Shown: one piece after another, positions 60,548 through 64,000 of the stretch | Layout of the letters: the number at the start of each line of letters is the position of its first letter | How positions within the stretch are numbered: the stretch's first letter is position 1 | NCBI GenBank assembly: GCA_910588195.1 | Contig: CAJUPN010000002.1 | Coordinates: 124,001 to 188,000, forward strand | Direction of reading: 5' to 3' | Origin: an uncultured Bacilli bacterium | GTDB lineage: Bacteria > Bacillota_I > Bacilli_A > RF39 > UBA660 | Length of the DNA stretch: 64,000 nucleotides | The notes under the pieces: model-generated | The model's input: the letters and a program-made list of their open reading frames with translations, nothing else | Databases searched by the model: none | What the model was told of the DNA's origin: nothing | Position numbers and translations under genes: made by a program

Positions 60548-60646
60548 TTATTCATTATTAGAAGTTAATGAATCATGACAATTTGTAGACTTTTTAGCTT
60601 TATTATTTTTAGCTTTATTTGTCTTATTTGTTCTTTTACTTTTCAT
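60548..60646 (-). CDS. 32-aa basic Lys/Asn-rich micro-protein
   Basis: A minus-strand peptide of 32 residues beginning MKSKRTNKTNKAKNNKAKK, strongly basic, with one Cys in the second half. It is preceded by a full AGGAGGT ribosome site eight bases from the ATG, the strongest in the window after rplU, and followed immediately by a terminator. The small size and composition recall small spore or nucleic-acid binding proteins, but I recognise no family. It converges with xerD and diverges from the surface transglutaminase gene. Confidence 0.65.
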   Translation of the reverse strand: MKSKRTNKTNKAKNNKAKKSTNCHDSLTSNNE

Positions 60647-60680
60647 ATTATTTACCTCCTGATATTATTATGTACAATTA

Positions 60681-60709
60681 TTGAATTAATATAATATCTA
60701 TGTTAAAAT
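60681..60709 (+). promoter_or_regulatory. Promoter of the surface transglutaminase gene
   Basis: TTGAAT (60681-60686), 17-bp spacer, TAAAAT (60704-60709), extended by TG at 60701-60702. Confidence 0.75.
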
Positions 60710-60733
60710 TATTTTAATGGTAGGAGAGTTCTT

Positions 60734-62263
60734 ATGAAAGTAAGGAATATTTTTTATGTTTTTTTTATTGGATGTGTAATATTTTTAACAGCGTTTGTTT
60801 TATCAAACAACAAAACATATTCATATGGTATCTTAAAACAAATAAAAACTATAAATAATGCCAAAATAATAGAATATATTGATACAGATACTGGATCTTC
60901 AATAAGCTTTAATGATGCTAAAAAATATTTTGGTGTTTCAACATACGAAGAATTATATGAAAATGGAAATATCATTTATTTTAAAGAAGGAAAAGAAATA
61001 AATCATCAAGAGTTTATTAAAGGAAAATCCAGCGAACAAGCTGATGAGTTAGCATCTTTATATGGTAAAAATGCTTATCGTGTTCATACGACTGCAGAAT
61101 TTCTACATGCTTTTGATGATATTTACCAAAATTTAAAAATAGGGGAGTTCCATATTGCTTTTTCCAAATATGAAGCAATTGATTTTGATCAAGTAGCAAC
61201 TTATTATCAAAACACTTATGGAGTAAAATCCTATTACCAAAATTATTATAATTATCAAACAAAAGGAATGTGGGAACCAAATAGATTTGGTATTAACTTA
61301 AATAATGCTATTAATAATGGTGAATTAGTTCTTACTACAACTAATATTCGTCTTTCTGGTAATGAAAGAGTAGTTGTAGAAGATTTTGTAAATAAGCTAT
61401 TACCATATATCCAAGGTAATGGAAGTGATTATGAAAAAATACTTGCTACATATACCTATATAATAAAAACTACATCTTATATTGTAGATAATGGATTTAC
61501 TAATGATTTATTAGCATCAAATACTTCAGTTTATGATGCACTTATCTCAAGAAAAACAACTTGTATAGGTTATTCTATTGCTTTCTCTTATATTATGGAT
61601 AAATTAGGCATAGAATCATATATAGTAGATCAAATAACTGAAGCTGATGAAGCTACTGGAAGCTTTGCCTCTGTTCACACATATAATGTAGTTAAATTAA
61701 ATAACCAGTTTTATAAAATAGATCTAACTGGCAATATATTCCTAGGGGGACTAAGCAATACTGAGCTTTACGATAATAATTTAAATATATCTACCACAAA
61801 ATATAATGGCACTATGAATATAAATATCGATTTTGCCATAATAGATAACATCTTAAATTCTAGTAAAAATATAAAAACTACAACAACAAGAAAAGCAGAA
61901 GCAACTACTACTACAAAAACTTATTCTTATTCAATACCTAACGGAAAAATTAGTACTACAACAAAAAAGGCAAACTCTAATAATTCAACAGCAGACATAA
62001 AAACATCTATAGTAACAACTAAAGACTCTGAAGGTAATATAGTTACAATGCCTGTAGAAATAGACAATAATGGTGAAATCATTACAAAAGAATCTGGAGA
62101 ATATCAAGAAGTTACTAATGTTCCTAACGACAAAGATAATAAAAAAAAGAAAACATTTAATTATAATTTTATTTTATTTCCACTGCTTTTTATAGGTATT
62201 ATAACTTTAATACTTTTAAAATTAAAAGATAAAGGTATTATAGGAAATAAAAAGAATAAATAA
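60734..62263 (+). CDS. Membrane-anchored surface transglutaminase-like protein
   Basis: A 509-residue protein. An N-terminal signal/anchor (about 6-25) leads to a 180-residue helical part and a transglutaminase-like core with Cys277 (TTCIGYSIAF), His315 (SVHTYNVVKL) and Asp330 (KIDLTG), all in family spacing. A Thr/Ser/Lys-rich linker (about 375-470) and a C-terminal membrane helix (about 475-497) with a basic tail follow. Such enzymes crosslink or hydrolyse peptide amides at the cell surface. The Thr-rich linker resembles those of the giant prepilin-like protein. SD is GGAGAG. Confidence 0.85.
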   Translation: MKVRNIFYVFFIGCVIFLTAFVLSNNKTYSYGILKQIKTINNAKIIEYIDTDTGSSISFNDAKKYFGVSTYEELYENGNIIYFKEGKEINHQEFIKGKSSEQADELASLYGKNAYRVHTTAEFLHAFDDIYQNLKIGEFHIAFSKYEAIDFDQVATYYQNTYGVKSYYQNYYNYQTKGMWEPNRFGINLNNAINNGELVLTTTNIRLSGNERVVVEDFVNKLLPYIQGNGSDYEKILATYTYIIKTTSYIVDNGFTNDLLASNTSVYDALISRKTTCIGYSIAFSYIMDKLGIESYIVDQITEADEATGSFASVHTYNVVKLNNQFYKIDLTGNIFLGGLSNTELYDNNLNISTTKYNGTMNINIDFAIIDNILNSSKNIKTTTTRKAEATTTTKTYSYSIPNGKISTTTKKANSNNSTADIKTSIVTTKDSEGNIVTMPVEIDNNGEIITKESGEYQEVTNVPNDKDNKKKKTFNYNFILFPLLFIGIITLILLKLKDKGIIGNKKNK

Positions 62264-62267
62264 ATTT

Positions 62268-62305
62268 AAAAGAAGATAAAATAGAGAATATTATCTTCTT
62301 TTTTT
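62268..62305 (+). terminator. Terminator of the surface transglutaminase gene
   Basis: A 12-bp stem (62268-62279 with 62291-62302), 11-nt loop, then T bases. Confidence 0.85.
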
Positions 62306-62318
62306 CATATATTTAAGT

Positions 62319-63047
62319 ATGAATATACAAATAGCACTATTATTATCAATTTTAGCTGGTTTAGGGACTCTTCTGGGTTCAATACTAATATTTATACCAA
62401 AATTAAATAAAAGAGATTATATCCCTTTATTTTTATCAATATCAGCAACAATTATGTTAACATTTTCTATATTAGACTTAATACCTGAAAGTATTATATA
62501 TATAAGAAGTAATACACGACCATTAAAAAGTCTATTTCTAATATTAGTTCCATTCATTTCTGGAGTATTAGTAATAAAAATACTAGATAAGTTTTATAAA
62601 GAAAACAATAACTTAAAAAAAATCGGCATATTATCCTTTATTAGCTTAGCAATTCATAACTTTCCCGAAGGTATTGCAACATTTTTATCTTCTATGGTAA
62701 GTATACGACTTGGAGTAAGTTTATCTTTTGGTATAATGCTTCACAATATTCCTGAAGGTATTTGTATAAGTCTTCCTTTATATCAAGCAACAAAAAACAA
62801 GAAAAAAGTTTTACTAACAACATTTATTGCATCAATTGCTGAGCCTACTGGAGCAATCATATCGTATATGTTTTTAAAAAATTATATAAATAATTTAACT
62901 ATAAGTATTATTTTATTATTCGTAGCAGGACTAATGATAACTCTTAGCATTAATAATATTTATAAAGAAGTACTTAATAATAAGAAATATTTAATAAAAG
63001 GTATAATAATAGGTCTTATTATTAGTTTAATTGCTCTTTCTGTATAA
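62319..63047 (+). CDS. ZIP-family metal transporter
   Basis: A 242-residue protein with eight membrane helices. The ZIP metal site is seen twice: HNFPEG in helix 4 and HNIPEG in helix 5, and the loop after helix 3 is short. This is the ZupT-like group that imports zinc and other divalent metals. No Shine-Dalgarno sequence is evident before ATG 62319: the sequence is TTTCATATATTTAAGT directly after the terminator. TATATT at 62308-62313 is spaced so that the mRNA could start at the ATG, giving a leaderless message. Confidence 0.9.
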   Translation: MNIQIALLLSILAGLGTLLGSILIFIPKLNKRDYIPLFLSISATIMLTFSILDLIPESIIYIRSNTRPLKSLFLILVPFISGVLVIKILDKFYKENNNLKKIGILSFISLAIHNFPEGIATFLSSMVSIRLGVSLSFGIMLHNIPEGICISLPLYQATKNKKKVLLTTFIASIAEPTGAIISYMFLKNYINNLTISIILLFVAGLMITLSINNIYKEVLNNKKYLIKGIIIGLIISLIALSV

Positions 63048-63125
63048 ATAATAGTTTAAATAAGTGAATTGTTGCTATCCCTTCAAACTTATGATATCCT
63101 ATTATTGAAAGTAGTGAGATGTAAA

Positions 63126-63539
63126 ATGAAAAAAGATAAAATAAATATTCTAAGTATAATAGGTCTAATAACATCGTTCTTTTCAATAATAATTGGATCA
63201 ATCTTATGCTTTGTAGCCTTATCGCAAATTAAGGATAGCAAAGAAAGAGGGAAGGGGCTTGCAATAGCTGGAATAACAATAAATATTGTAAAAACTTTCT
63301 CTGTAGTATTAATATTTATATTATTAATTCTTGCTCCAGGAAAAGATGCCAATGAATACAAATGTAATAATTCCAGTAATTGTACATTAAATCCAGACAA
63401 TTTAACCTACACCTGCATATTTGATGGAGAGGGAGTAGAGGAGTATATTACTTGTAAAAAAGCAGAGCAAAAAAACATTGAAAATTATGGAACTGAAGAT
63501 AATGAAGACACCTTCGATTATGATCGAGAAGACAACTAA
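63126..63539 (+). CDS. DUF4190-like membrane protein
   Basis: A 137-residue protein. Two membrane helices (about 9-33 and 50-74) enclose the family-like IIIGSILCFVALSQIKDSKERGKGLAIAGI pattern (seen in pieces at 63190-63270), typical of DUF4190. A Cys-containing, Asp/Glu-rich extracytoplasmic tail follows. ATG 63126 is chosen: the upstream in-frame codons include a TGATATCCT extended -10-like box and lack a start site. Function unknown; a terminator follows. Confidence 0.75.
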   Translation: MKKDKINILSIIGLITSFFSIIIGSILCFVALSQIKDSKERGKGLAIAGITINIVKTFSVVLIFILLILAPGKDANEYKCNNSSNCTLNPDNLTYTCIFDGEGVEEYITCKKAEQKNIENYGTEDNEDTFDYDREDN

Positions 63540-63562
63540 ACGAGCTACAAGCTTGTTTTTTT
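63538..63562 (+). terminator. Terminator of the DUF4190-like gene
   Basis: AACGAGC (63539-63545) pairs with GCTTGTT (63551-63557, one G-T pair), 5-nt loop, then a T run. Confidence 0.8.
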
Positions 63563-64000
63563 ATTTTCCAAGTCCCCTACCTCAAAAATAATAATAGAGT
63601 AGTAAGAGAGTTAAAATTATTAAACCACTACCTTATAAAATAAAATATATATTTAATAAATAATTATTTAAAATGAATCTATTATTATATAGTTAATATA
63701 CTATAAACAGTTATAAAGCAAATCATTTATTTAAGTTGTAAATATACTTATATCTATACTTACAAACTCATTTATAAATAATAGACCCAATAAATATATA
63801 AGTAGATATATAAGCAGGTATCTGTAGACGAGCAATTATCCATCTAAAAAACAAAAACATACAACTTCATATAATATATATTATGTTAACTTCTATATTT
63901 TTAATATATAGATGATTAGTTATCCATATCTATTCACTATATAAAAATAAATAATAAATATATTCATAATAAACAGCAATATAAAACAGTTTTTATTAAT
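63563..64000. other. AT-rich non-coding stretch at the window end
   Basis: Some 440 bases of nearly pure A/T with no reading frame over about 20 codons on either strand that has a ribosome site. It contains short quasi-repeats of TATAAGTAGATATATAAGCAG type and two TTATCCAT words (63836 and 63920). I see no tRNA, rRNA or riboswitch. It may be a long upstream region of a gene beyond the edge, or a contig end. Confidence 0.5.

Noticed and set aside
63836..63928. Two TTATCCAT words that resemble DnaA boxes in an AT-rich region, suggesting an origin
   Set aside because: Both lack the final CA of TTATCCACA, only two are present, and dnaA, dnaN or rpmH are not seen nearby. Not enough for an origin call.

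Overview
The window is an AT-rich stretch of a Bacillota chromosome. TGA is used as a stop (spoIVFB, ybeY, trmK) and tryptophan is written TGG, so this is the standard code and not that of the Mycoplasmatales. Gene order repeatedly matches Bacillus subtilis: mreC-(mreD)-spoIVFA-spoIVFB-rplU-prp-rpmA, ylbD-ylbE, dnaG-rpoD-trmK, lepA...hemW, rpsU-yqeY...yqfC-yqfD...ybeY-era-yqzL-recO, and tcdA beside rarA. The low GC, compact genes, short AlaRS and many unknown membrane proteins suggest an uncultured gut Bacilli lineage (RF39/Erysipelotrichales-like). That placement is inference. The content looks like core chromosome; I see no prophage, transposon, CRISPR array, rRNA or tRNA gene.

Layout. 1-5.4 kb: cell shape and sporulation protease genes, the L21/Prp/L27 operon, a UbiB-like kinase between two tiny membrane proteins, and trmB. 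5.4-11.6 kb: a 46-aa lipoprotein, parC behind a 28-bp palindrome, ylbD-ylbE, and two prepilin-like genes, one of them giant. 11.6-18.1 kb: nfo with an RnfC/RnfD-like pair and a zinc-ribbon/TM2 protein, an ftsW/rodA gene with an unknown tail-anchored protein, and frr. 18.2-24.5 kb: two small minus-strand membrane proteins, a SpoIIM-like protein, mnmA, dnaG-rpoD and an anchored unknown. 24.5-33.6 kb: trmK, two flavoproteins and a ClpX-like ATPase overlapping or nearly so; then lepA, an acyltransferase and hemW. 33.6-46.7 kb: a surface protein, a lipoprotein, the rpsU-recO cluster, an unknown anchored protein, short alaS and a transglutaminase-like protein. 46.7-57.3 kb: pdp, a HerA-like ATPase, a probable 6S RNA, a MoxR/giant membrane protein/lipoprotein operon, and tcdA. 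57.3-64 kb: minus-strand gpsA-rarA, xerD, a 32-aa basic protein, a surface transglutaminase, a ZIP transporter, a DUF4190-like protein and an AT-rich non-coding end.

Together the genes cover translation, replication, wall synthesis and remnants (or a full set) of sporulation functions: SpoIVFA, SpoIVFB, SpoIIM, YqfC, YqfD, YlbD, YlbE. Several surface proteins share parts: Thr-rich linkers, cadherin-like beta domains, C-terminal membrane anchors and transglutaminase-like cores.

The most promising places for something new are the MoxR operon (51.1-56.6 kb) with an apparently inactive transglutaminase-like domain, the giant prepilin with a C-terminal membrane anchor (8.9-10.9 kb), and the RnfC/RnfD pair without its usual partners or its flavin-attachment threonine (12.5-14.6 kb). 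Regulatory signals are consistent: extended -10 promoters (TGnTATAAT), Shine-Dalgarno sequences of the AGGTGA type, and short hairpin-plus-T terminators, many overlapping the stop codon.
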